A stretch of 64,000 bases of DNA from Nansenia antarctica. Its lineage: Eukaryota; Chordata; Actinopteri; Argentiniformes; Microstomatidae. Position numbers and translations under genes: made by a program. Position 1 is the first letter of the stretch. Each line of letters starts with the position of its first letter. Positions 44,214-52,490 of the stretch are shown piece after piece. The stretch spans positions 41,550,058-41,614,057 of the forward strand of contig OZ022347.1 in the NCBI GenBank assembly GCA_963989245.1, read 5' to 3'. The notes beneath the pieces are model-generated. The model worked only from the letters and a program-made list of their open reading frames with translations, searched no databases and was not told the origin of the DNA.

Positions 44214-44449
44214 TGTAGTGACTACATTATGGGTTCATGTTCTCCTCTTACTGTTGGTTGTGTAGTGGGAGGGAACCAGTTCTGGCACTAGGGGCAGAGG
44301 GGAGGATTATTAACGTTGCAACTTCCTGTTTAGATACAAGAGTTTTGGTGATCGATTTCCTGGTCCTGTACGGAGTGTACAAGTTGTTATTTTGATTAAA
44401 CAGTTATCATTACGTTGCCTACGTCTTTCCTTTTTCCTCCGGCACTACA
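44214..44449 (+). repeat. 5' LTR of Gypsy B
   Basis: 236 bp, same sequence as 48467-48702; starts TGTAGTGACTAC and ends GGCACTACA. Confidence 0.95.
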
Positions 44450-44450
44450 C

Positions 44451-44466
44451 TGGTGACCCCGACGTG
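44451..44466 (+). other. primer binding site of Gypsy B, tRNA-Trp type
   Basis: TGGTGACCCCGACGTG, one base after the LTR, is complementary to 16 bases of the vertebrate tRNA-Trp 3' end as I know it. Confidence 0.8.
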
Positions 44467-44525
44467 GATTTTTGTTAACGTGATTGTGTACAAAAACCAG
44501 CGAGCGAACATTACGATCCTGCAAA

Positions 44526-45278
44526 ATGTCCGGGCGAGGAAGACGTTCAAACCAGCGGCAGCCATCACCATCCCCTGTCAGGGTAACGCGTGGTGCGCAC
44601 ACTCCCACTCTCAAGCTACCACAGTTCTGGGACTCAACGCCTGCTGCATGGTTTGCTATTGTAGAGGCACATTTTAACAAAAGTGACATCGATGACGACG
44701 ACGACCGGTACAACCATGCTGTGGCAATGTTGGGCAGCTCCACCGCAGCTCGAGTGGTAGGTTTTTTGTCTGCTCCCCCGACGACGAACAAATATGAGCG
44801 CCTCAAGGCCCTGCTTCTAGAGACATTTGAACTGTCCACTGCGGAGAGGGTGCGTCGCCTATTTGCCATGTCGGACTTGGGTGACGAGAGGCCTTCTGCG
44901 CGCATGGAGAGGATGCTAAACCTGCTCGGTACAGAAGACCCCATGATCCTCTTCACAGAGCTGTTCATGCGCACATTGCCAGCTCAAGTTAGGATGGCGC
45001 TGGCCAACACCGACATCATGGAGCCCCGCGCCCTGGCCAGGGAGGCGGACCGGTTCGTCTTGGCCATGCCTCAACGGTCCCCCGACCTGCTCGCTCCCGC
45101 GGCCGCCCCGCCACCCGACCGTCGCAGGAGAGCGAAGGATGGCGCCAGACCTTCTGGCCAGCAGGGTAACGCTGCGGGCCATTGTTTCTACCACGCCACT
45201 TTTGGCGCCAAGGCCAAACGGTGCCGCTCACCCTGCACCTTCGGACCGACGGGAAACGGCGGGGCCGGCACTCAGTAG
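44526..45278 (+). CDS. gag: Gypsy B Gag
   Basis: The frame is open from 44484, but the first ATG with a good context (AAAATGTC) is at 44526, giving 250 residues (MSGRGRRSNQ...). The capsid-like region LKLPQFWDSTPAAWFAIVEA...FELSTAERVRRLF is characteristic of Gypsy elements of fish and invertebrates. There is no regular CCHC knuckle; instead a CX2HX8CX3C cluster (CFYHATFGAKAKRCRSPC) lies near the end. The stop TAG is at 45276-45278, and a GGGAAAC heptamer lies 18 bases before it. Shorter than Gypsy A Gag and not obviously related outside the common fold. Confidence 0.88.
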   Translation: MSGRGRRSNQRQPSPSPVRVTRGAHTPTLKLPQFWDSTPAAWFAIVEAHFNKSDIDDDDDRYNHAVAMLGSSTAARVVGFLSAPPTTNKYERLKALLLETFELSTAERVRRLFAMSDLGDERPSARMERMLNLLGTEDPMILFTELFMRTLPAQVRMALANTDIMEPRALAREADRFVLAMPQRSPDLLAPAAAPPPDRRRRAKDGARPSGQQGNAAGHCFYHATFGAKAKRCRSPCTFGPTGNGGAGTQ

Positions 45279-48200
45279 TGGCCCTGAGCGCTGGCGTCAC
45301 CAACAGGCTGCTCTTCATACAAGACACCGCCTCTGGTCGCAGTTTTCTTTGTGACACAGGTGCCCAGTGGAGCATCATTCCGGCAGAGAGATCGGATGTG
45401 GCGAAGGAGGAGCGTGGTCCGCAGTTGGCAGGCGCGGACGGCACACCTATCTGCTCTTATGGCACTAGGGCGGTGGACGTGTGCTTCGGAGGACAATGCT
45501 TTTCGTGGGATTTTGTCATAGCGGCTGTCACATTTCCCCTCCTTGGTGCGGATTTTCTGTGCGCCCACAACCTGTTGGTGGACGTGGGGAACAGGCGCCT
45601 GGTCAACTCACAGACTTTCGCTTCCTTCGCCTGTACGCAGGGGGAGGCGGTCTACAGCGGGTGGTCCAATACGCTCGCCGAAAGTGACCAGTACCTTCGG
45701 CTGCTCGCCGAATTCCCCGACCTTACCAAGCCCACCTTCTCCGCGCCCACGGTGAAACACGGAGTGGAGCACCACATCGAGACCGAGGGGCCTCCCCTCC
45801 ACGCCAGGGCCAGGCGCCTCAACCCGGAGAAGCTGGCCATCGCCAGGGCGGAGTTTGCGCATATGGAGCAGGTGGGCATCGTTCGGCGCTCGAGCAGCCC
45901 CTGGGCGTCTCCCCTGCACATCGTCCCTAAGTCAGACGGCGGGTGGCGCCCATGTGGGGACTACCGCCGCCTCAACGACGCGTCCAAGCCTGACCGCTAC
46001 CCGGTCCCACATGTCCAGGACTTTTCAGCGGACCTGGCAGGCAAACGCTTCTTCTCCAAAGTGGACCTGGTACGGGGGTACCATCAGGTGCCGGTGCACC
46101 CCGAGGATGTCCCTAAGACGGCCGTAATCACGCCATTTGGACTCTTCGAGTTTCTGCGGATGCCGTTCGGCCTGAAGAACGCGGCGCAGACCTTCCAACG
46201 CCTCATGCACTCGGTGCTCCGGGACCTACCATTCCTCTTCGTCTACTTGGATGACATCCTCGTCGCAAGCACCACGGAGGAGGAGCACCTGTCCCACCTC
46301 CGGGCCCTTTTCACACGGCTCAGCCAACATGGGCTGATTGTCAATCCGGCGAAGTGTGAGTTCGGACGGAACACCATCGACTTTCTCGGGCACCGGGTCT
46401 CCGCAGAGGGGGTGACCCCCCTCCCCTCGAAGGTGGAAGCTGTCGCTGCTTTCCCGCGCCCCAGCACAATCAGCGAGCTCAAGGGGTTCATCGGGATGGT
46501 AACCTTCTACTATCGCTTCCTCCACCACATCGCTCACATCCTGCGGCCTCTGTACGATGCCCAGAAGGGCAAGACTCTGAAGCAGCCGGTGGACTGGACG
46601 GCGGAGCGTGTCAAAGCCTTTCAGGACACCAAGGCGGCCCTGGCCCGCGCTGCCATGTTGGCCCACCCCTCGCCCTCGGCACCCACTGCTCTCACCACGG
46701 ACGCCTCTGACTTTGCTGTGGGAGCGGTGTACGAACAGTGGGTTGGGGACGCCTGGCAGCCTCTTGCATTCTTCAGCCGCCAGCTGTCTCCCAGAGAGCA
46801 AAGGTACAGCACATTCGACAGGGAGCTCCTCGGGCTGTGGCTTGCTGTCAGACACTTCCGTTTTTTACTGGAGGGCCGCGAGTTTACGGCCTACGTGGAC
46901 CACAAGCCACTCACGCACGCCATGTCCAAGGTGGCGGAGCCGTGGTCCGACCGCCAACAGCGCCAGCTCGCCTACATATCCGAGTTCACCACAGACATCC
47001 AGCACGTTGCTGGGAAGTCCAACCAGGTCGCGGATTGTCTCTCCAGGGCGGTGGTTGGTGCGGTCCAACTGGGTTTGGACTACGCGCGCATGGCTGCAGA
47101 CCAGGCCGCCGACCCCGCCGTCCAGGCTCTCAAGTTGTCGGACACAGGACTGCGCCTAGAAGAGGTGGTTTTCGGTGACGCAGGGGCCACGCTCCTGTGC
47201 GACGTCTCCATGGGTCAGCCACGACCGGTGGTCCCCGCCAACTGGAGGCGCCCCGCCTTCGAGGCGATACACGGCTTGTCTCACCCTGGTAGGAAACCGT
47301 CCTCGCGGCTGGTGTCAGAGAAATTCGTCTGGCATGGGCTCAAGAGGGATGTGAGGGCCTGGGTAGACACGTGCATCGCCTGCCAGCGCGCCAAGGTGCA
47401 TCGACACGTCAAGGCCCCCCTGGAGCAGTTCTCTGTGCCTGAGCGGAGGTTCGATCATGTAAACGTGGACCTGGTAGGGCCGCTGCCCCCCTCGCACGGA
47501 TACACCTATCTCTTTACCATGGTGGACAGGACGACTCGCTGGCCGGAGGCAGTTCCGCTCTCCTCAACGACAGCCCCCGACCTGGCCCGGGCGTTCATCG
47601 CGGTGTGGGTCTCCCGCTACGGCACCCCTGCTGATCTCTCCTCTGACCGTGGCTCACAGTTTACTTCAGAGCTGTGGGCAGCGGTGGCGGAGAATCTGGG
47701 GGTCAAGCTCCACCGCACAACCGCCTATCACCCGCAGGCGAACGGGCTCTGTGAGCGTTTCCATCGATCCATGAAGGCCGCCCTTCGAGCCAGCCTCACG
47801 GACAGCAACTGGCTTGACAAGCTGCCGTGGGTCATGCTGGGGCTCAGGACAGCGCCTAAGGAGGACCTCCAGTCGTCGTCCGCTGAGCTGGTGTTTGGAC
47901 AGCCGCTGCGGGTCCCCGGTGACTTCATTCCCAAGTCAACGGAGCCCTGGTCCGCCGCCGCTCAGCGCGCCTCCCTGCTGGACAGCGCCAGGACCTTCGT
48001 CCCGGTCCCGACTACGCAGCATGGTGTCCCTACTTCGAGGGTGCCCCCGGAGCTGCACTCGGCGAGGTTCGTTTTCATTCGTCATGATGGCCACAGGACT
48101 CCACTACGTCCTCCTTATGACGGGCCTTTCCGTGTCATCGAGGCCGGAGCCAAGAACTTCATGGTTGACATGGGGGGTAGGCCTGAGTGTGTGTCCGTTG

Positions 48201-48445
48201 ATCGCCTCAAACCGGCCCACTTGGACCTTGAACTGCCCCTGGACTTGGCCCTGCCACCGCGCAGAGGCCGGCCTCCAGTCCTACCTCCCCTGCAGCGCCC
48301 TGGCCATTCCCCCCTCCGACCCCGACAACCCCCCGCAGCTCGCGAGCCCCCGGTTGTCACACCTCCTCCCGCACCTCCTGACTTTACCTACGATCGTAGG
48401 GGCCGGGCCATACGCCCTCCTCGCCGTGAGGATTTCCAATATTGA
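45182..48445 (+). CDS. pol: Gypsy B Pol: protease, reverse transcriptase, RNase H, integrase
   Basis: Open for 1087 codons in the -1 frame relative to gag, overlapping it by 97 bases; it lacks a suitable ATG at its start, so translation as Gag-Pol by slippage at 45251-45257 is likely. Open-frame numbering: protease D58-T-G with a later LLGADFL flap-type motif, RT with YLDD at 355-358, RNase H (TTDASDFAVGAV, AYVDHKPLTH), integrase zinc region (HPGRKPS...CIACQ) and catalytic D763, D822, E858 (D-x58-D-x35-E). A proline-rich tail ends the protein near 48445. All catalytic residues present, no internal stop. GC content is clearly higher than the surrounding DNA. Confidence 0.95.
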   Translation: MFLPRHFWRQGQTVPLTLHLRTDGKRRGRHSVVALSAGVTNRLLFIQDTASGRSFLCDTGAQWSIIPAERSDVAKEERGPQLAGADGTPICSYGTRAVDVCFGGQCFSWDFVIAAVTFPLLGADFLCAHNLLVDVGNRRLVNSQTFASFACTQGEAVYSGWSNTLAESDQYLRLLAEFPDLTKPTFSAPTVKHGVEHHIETEGPPLHARARRLNPEKLAIARAEFAHMEQVGIVRRSSSPWASPLHIVPKSDGGWRPCGDYRRLNDASKPDRYPVPHVQDFSADLAGKRFFSKVDLVRGYHQVPVHPEDVPKTAVITPFGLFEFLRMPFGLKNAAQTFQRLMHSVLRDLPFLFVYLDDILVASTTEEEHLSHLRALFTRLSQHGLIVNPAKCEFGRNTIDFLGHRVSAEGVTPLPSKVEAVAAFPRPSTISELKGFIGMVTFYYRFLHHIAHILRPLYDAQKGKTLKQPVDWTAERVKAFQDTKAALARAAMLAHPSPSAPTALTTDASDFAVGAVYEQWVGDAWQPLAFFSRQLSPREQRYSTFDRELLGLWLAVRHFRFLLEGREFTAYVDHKPLTHAMSKVAEPWSDRQQRQLAYISEFTTDIQHVAGKSNQVADCLSRAVVGAVQLGLDYARMAADQAADPAVQALKLSDTGLRLEEVVFGDAGATLLCDVSMGQPRPVVPANWRRPAFEAIHGLSHPGRKPSSRLVSEKFVWHGLKRDVRAWVDTCIACQRAKVHRHVKAPLEQFSVPERRFDHVNVDLVGPLPPSHGYTYLFTMVDRTTRWPEAVPLSSTTAPDLARAFIAVWVSRYGTPADLSSDRGSQFTSELWAAVAENLGVKLHRTTAYHPQANGLCERFHRSMKAALRASLTDSNWLDKLPWVMLGLRTAPKEDLQSSSAELVFGQPLRVPGDFIPKSTEPWSAAAQRASLLDSARTFVPVPTTQHGVPTSRVPPELHSARFVFIRHDGHRTPLRPPYDGPFRVIEAGAKNFMVDMGGRPECVSVDRLKPAHLDLELPLDLALPPRRGRPPVLPPLQRPGHSPLRPRQPPAAREPPVVTPPPAPPDFTYDRRGRAIRPPRREDFQY
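45251..45257 (+). promoter_or_regulatory. -1 frameshift slippery heptamer GGGAAAC (gag/pol of Gypsy B)
   Basis: Reads G GGA AAC in the gag frame and GGG AAA CGG after slipping into the pol frame. A possible 6-bp hairpin (GGGGCC at 45261-45266 with GGCCCT at 45280-45285) begins 3 bases downstream. Confidence 0.8.
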
Positions 48446-48455
48446 GGTGAACACT

Positions 48456-48466
48456 GGGGGGGCTGG
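48456..48466 (+). other. polypurine-like tract of Gypsy B
   Basis: GGGGGGGCTGG directly before the 3' LTR; one pyrimidine pair interrupts it. Confidence 0.6.
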
Positions 48467-48702
48467 TGTAGTGACTACATTATGGGTTCATGTTCTCCTC
48501 TTACTGTTGGTTGTGTAGTGGGAGGGAACCAGTTCTGGCACTAGGGGCAGAGGGGAGGATTATTAACGTTGCAACTTCCTGTTTAGATACAAGAGTTTTG
48601 GTGATCGATTTCCTGGTCCTGTACGGAGTGTACAAGTTGTTATTTTGATTAAACAGTTATCATTACGTTGCCTACGTCTTTCCTTTTTCCTCCGGCACTA
48701 CA
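48467..48702 (+). repeat. 3' LTR of Gypsy B
   Basis: 236 bp, identical by eye to the 5' LTR. Confidence 0.95.
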
Positions 48703-48811
48703 GTATCATCCGTTCTAATACTTTTTCATTAAAAATAATTTAAACCTTCTTTTAAATAGAGCAATATTTCTGCTTTCCTTCATATTCCTAAATCCTACTC
48801 CTAAATTTCGT

Positions 48812-48873
48812 TGTTTGGTACCTGTACTGTAGCAATGACAATAAAGTCTATTCATTCATTCATTCATTCATAT
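48812..48873 (+). mobile_element. L2-like LINE 3' tail
   Basis: GTTTGGTACCTGTACTGTAG then CAATGACAATAAAGTC and (ATTC)n; the same 3' end as the LINE at 20638-21632, here only about 60 bp long and inside the minus-strand LINE UTR. Confidence 0.75.
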
Positions 48874-49006
48874 TTTCCTCTAGCCCATTCCATATGGTAA
48901 CTCCGTAGAATGATATGCACCTGCTCCTGAGATGGGTGCGAGCATAACCCTTGTTAAAGTTGTGGTTACCTCTCAAATGACCTCTCCCCTTATCCCTCTC
49001 TATAAA

Positions 49007-49312
49007 TCATTTGTTAATGTTACGTGGGAGTTCTTGAGTCTTTGCTTTATACATGAACTGTGCCACTTTAAATTTGAATAAGTCCATGAGCTTTAAGGCA
49101 TTTGACATTAGGAACAAGTTATTAGTGTGATCACGATATCCGACCTTATGTACAATCCTCATAGCTTTTTTCTGTAGTGTAATCAATGGGTTTAAAGTGC
49201 TTTTATATTCATTTCCCCATATCTCCACACAGTAACTCAAATAGGGTAAGACAAGACAACAATATAGAGTATACAACATCCTCTGTTCCAGAATATGTTT
49301 TGCCCTGCACAA
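49007..49312 (-). pseudogene. LINE ORF2 C-terminal fragment
   Basis: About 100 codons: LYCCLVLPYLSYCVEIWGNE, LQKKAMRIVHKVGYRDHTNN, LFKFKVAQFMYKA. This is the conserved region after the RT domain of several fish LINE families (thumb and C-terminal part). Endonuclease and RT core are absent, so it is a dead fragment. Confidence 0.7.
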
Positions 49313-49690
49313 TACTGCAATACTCCTTGATACTTTGGATCTAACGTATCTTATATGAGATTTCCAACAGAATTTACTGGGCTTAAAGTGCAGACTCTCA
49401 GCTTTAGGTTAAGGGTATTCACATCCAAATTGAAGGAAGGGTTTATGAATTATAGCTCTTTTATATATAATAACCAAAAGTAATTAGACAATTGACTCAA
49501 AAGCTGTTTCATGGGCCAGTGTGGGCTATTTATTCCTTCATTATTTCTTTATCAATTAAGCAGGTAAAAGGTCTGAGTTGATTTGTGGTGGCATACAGAG
49601 CCCAAATTATGGAAATTGTGTCACTGTCCAAATACTTCCAGACCTAACTGTATATAAATAAAAGAATGTCAATGACCCCAGGTGTGGGAC

Positions 49691-50865
49691 TTTATTTTTT
49701 TTTACAGGTTTGAGTGGTCAGGCAAAGGACTTGGTGGAGTCAGGCAAGGGTCAGGCGATCATCGTTGTAATCCATGGAGCAGGGCAGGAACCGTGGTGCA
49801 AGGTGCTGGGCTGGAGGTGTCCATGGTGCTGAGTGCCCACTGATGAGCTAAATAAAACATTCTATTTCTGATGAGTCAACAGCACTAGGGCTCCTTCACA
49901 AAACCCTTACTGGAATCTTCATACACTCTGTGAATTAGTCTTTACTTTACAGCTGCAATGGCGTGGACTGTTGCCTGTGTCATGAAGTGATTAAAGCCAC
50001 ACGTTTACCTGTTATAGTAAAATGTAGATGATTTACACTAATGTCACCATTGGAGGGGCTACACAACCACATTTGTTCTGGTTTCCTGCCGGGCGAGATT
50101 ACAGGCCTGCCCTTACAATGGCAGCAAATGACCACATCTATAGCAACTTCAGTTTGTTTCCGTCTGTTTTCTAAACACAAAGCCCTGCAACTGGAAACAT
50201 CCAATGAGGCAAAGATTCACTATCCAGGCTTCTGACATCTTTGTCCATGGTAACATCACTTTCCTAAATGGATACACACATAAGCATGACTATGTGTACA
50301 GCTGTGAATGGTGGATAGTATGTTTGTATGCAATAAACTTCATTCACACTAACCAATTCTTTAGGAGGAAAGCTGTAAGGCCTCTTGAAGTACGCGTGGT
50401 CCTCGTCAGTGTCCAGTGGCATCTGTACAGAGTCCACCATTATTGCCAGTATGTTTTATATGAAAGGGTTAACTACTTCAAAAAGAGATCCAAGCTGGAT
50501 TCAGAATGACACAGTACCACTAAACATATTGCATGTGCCATAAAGTTGCATGGAGTATGTGTTTTAGGAGCAGTAGCCCATTCAGAAACAGGCACACGGT
50601 CATAGATACTTAGTGAGAGATGCACTGACCATGGTGTTGCTTGCATGCCTCCTTTTAAGACTTGAATAGGTCCTGAATACAGGTGGGACACTGTCGTGAA
50701 GGGTCGCTCTGCCTTCCTCACTAAAGTGAGCAAACTTCCTTCCAAATCTGAAATTAACACACATTCTCTTCACCGGAAGGTTGAATTGTAGGGCCAGGTG
50801 TTCCTCTTGATAATAAATGTACAAATACAATTATTATTTTTGTAGCACTGCAGCATACCCTTCCA
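49691..50865. other. no supported gene
   Basis: Open stretches on both strands (for example 50204-49980 minus) but no recognisable domain. It could be 3' UTR or intron of the candidate exons at 50868-51056. Confidence 0.35.
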
Positions 50866-51056
50866 GCCCAAGGTTTTCCACCAGGACAATACACCACCAC
50901 CTTCTCAGGAGAGACATGTCATCCTAAAGAAAGAGCAGTTACTCAATTTGCATTCAAAGTCTTATAGCATATTGATATAATGGGTTCTTGTTTTCTTAAT
51001 ACTTACAATGCTGAAGTCAAAGGTAGCCTCCATGGCGAAATACCAGGCATACTGTA
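50848..51056 (-). other. candidate pair of splice-bounded exons, unidentified
   Basis: Minus strand: an acceptor TTTTCTCATTACAG precedes 45 coding bases (YAWYFAMEATFDFSI, 51056-51012) and a consensus donor GTAAGT. About 80 bases on, CTTTCTTTAG precedes an exon continuing in the same phase (DDMSLLRRWWCIVLVENLGL...) to a TAA near 50848. The sites and matching phase suggest real terminal exons of a gene, but I recognise no family and found no upstream exon. Confidence 0.3.
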
Positions 51057-51179
51057 ATGAGAAAAGACACAAAGACAAGATTACCATGTGACAGCTTATA
51101 ACTCAGTGAGAAGGTAGTCACACACATCCAATGAAATGTACATGGCTGATAACTCCATAGGAAAGTGATATGAGAGGTC

Positions 51180-51355
51180 TGCACACATGAATGTTCCTTA
51201 ATACCTTTTATTCCTAATCCCTGATCCACAACACCCCTGTGTGTGTCTGTCACCGGCTGGAAAGGAACACTGACTAACACAAATGATTCAGACGCCCCAA
51301 TGTTCCTCAGGATCTTCACAGGAACCTTTTCATCAGCCCCCCCCCAGAGATACAA
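51180..51355 (-). pseudogene. Gypsy-type gag-pol fragment around a protease motif
   Basis: ADEKVPVKILRNIGASESFV resembles the start of a Gypsy aspartic protease, where the motif is normally DTGAS. Here the catalytic Asp is Asn and Thr is Ile, so the fragment is inactive. Similarity fades after about 40 residues. Confidence 0.4.
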
Positions 51356-51951
51356 AACTCACCCCCCCCAGAGATACAAGACCCTCTGTGATAAAAGGTG
51401 CGCAATCTGAATCAATTCATGTCTTATCATACACTCAGGGTTCCTACAAGTTTCAACAAGTCAAATTTAGGACCTTTTTTAGACCTCTTTGAATATAATT
51501 TTAGACCTATTCGCGACACCATATGATAGCTTTTTGTCATCCTCGAGGTGATGAAATTAGGGATTCGTTGAAGTAATTTATGATGACATCTGCCCCGGAC
51601 TGGCCTTCCTTCTAACAGAGTCGATCTGTAGTCTGTATTACCCTAAAGGTAAACTAAGATACTTAGGCTAGAGGCGGAGACATTCACCCTGCTGTTCACT
51701 GTCTTACTTGCTTCCTCCTATTGTCATATCCCACAAATAAGCCTCAATAATAGCACTTAGAAATCATAGGCACATAGGTCCCTGTAGTTAATGACAGCCC
51801 TGATATTTTGTTAGAATAGGCTAACCATTTAGTAGTAACTATAACGTGCATTGAATCTAATGTTTTACAGTTGACAAGAAGGGTACAAGGGACCTTTGTT
51901 ACATAGGGAATTCCTAATAAATGCTGTGCCTGTCTCTAAATCCTGCCACTT
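51356..51951. other. no gene seen
   Basis: Contains a duplicated CCCCCCCAGAGATACAA motif (about 51340 and 51364) and a TTTCAACAAGTCAAATTTAG repeat motif also seen near 29937. Confidence 0.4.
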
Positions 51952-51959
51952 AACCTTCT

Positions 51960-52310
51960 ACGGAAGGCAATTAAAGAACTGTCCACTGCAGCAGAACGGA
52001 GCAGTCACTGGCTGTGGCTGAAACGTAGGGACCCAACATGGGCTCCCAAATGACCACGTGGTGCCACCGTGCGACACACACCCAGGCCTGATCAGCCTGT
52101 GGTGGGCCAACCTCGGCAGAGGGTGTCTTGTGATAAATGGCCGAAACACCCAATGAGGTCAGGGACCACAACTGAAGATGTGTCGTACTGGTGGCACCAC
52201 GTGATCATTGCCAAATTCCACTCCACCCAAGAGGACATCTCCAACTCCACTCAGTCAATTGTTGTGCTAATTATTTAGGGATTTTAACATCTAGTCCTAT
52301 TAAGAATCCT
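51960..52310 (+). mobile_element. HERO/R2-type LINE, 3' fragment (first unit of a head-to-tail pair)
   Basis: Matches the last codons and 3' UTR of the full-length copy (55878-56015 plus 57291-57505) and ends ATTAAGAATCCT directly against the 5' end of that copy at 52311. Preceded by AACCTTCT (51952-51959), which recurs after the pair at 57512-57519. Confidence 0.85.
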
Positions 52311-52490
52311 GATGTCTGGTGTCAAAACCAGTGACCGCTGCGAAAGGGCAGCTGACAACCTGGGAAAGACCTGGTGACGGCTTGAAGAGACAGCTGACAG
52401 GAGGGAACAGACCCCAACGGGGCTGGCATGGGTTAGCTACCCGTGTTGGCAGGAGCCTTTCACTACACAGTGACTTGGTTCCACCCAACT

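Larger units (their letters stand above)
44214..48702 (+). mobile_element. Gypsy LTR retrotransposon B, structurally intact
   Basis: 4489 bp with 236-bp LTRs in which I see no difference, TG...CA ends, 4-bp duplication GTAT (44210-44213 and 48703-48706), tRNA-Trp-type primer site, gag and pol in the -1 frame, and a G-rich tract before the 3' LTR. Compact, no env. A recent insertion into LINE 3' UTR sequence. Confidence 0.95.
43885..49392 (-). mobile_element. LINE 3' part, interrupted by Gypsy B and smaller insertions
   Basis: Coding remnant at 49312-49007, a 3' UTR down to about 48700 that resumes at 44213-44093, and an (ATTC)n-tailed 3' end near 43890-43930 (TTCGAAATAAAGATTCATTC in reverse). 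5'-truncated near 49390. Confidence 0.6.
43795..49650. mobile_element. Tc1/mariner-like element, interrupted by a LINE and Gypsy B
   Basis: Left end CAGTTAGGCCCATATATATT after TA (43793-43794); right end inverted CAGTTAGGTCTGGAAGTATT before TA (49651-49652). The subterminal AATTTGTG/ACACAATT region also matches. About 90 bp of it is at the left and about 260 bp (49394-49650) at the right; the rest is later insertions. No transposase in the remaining pieces. Confidence 0.6.
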
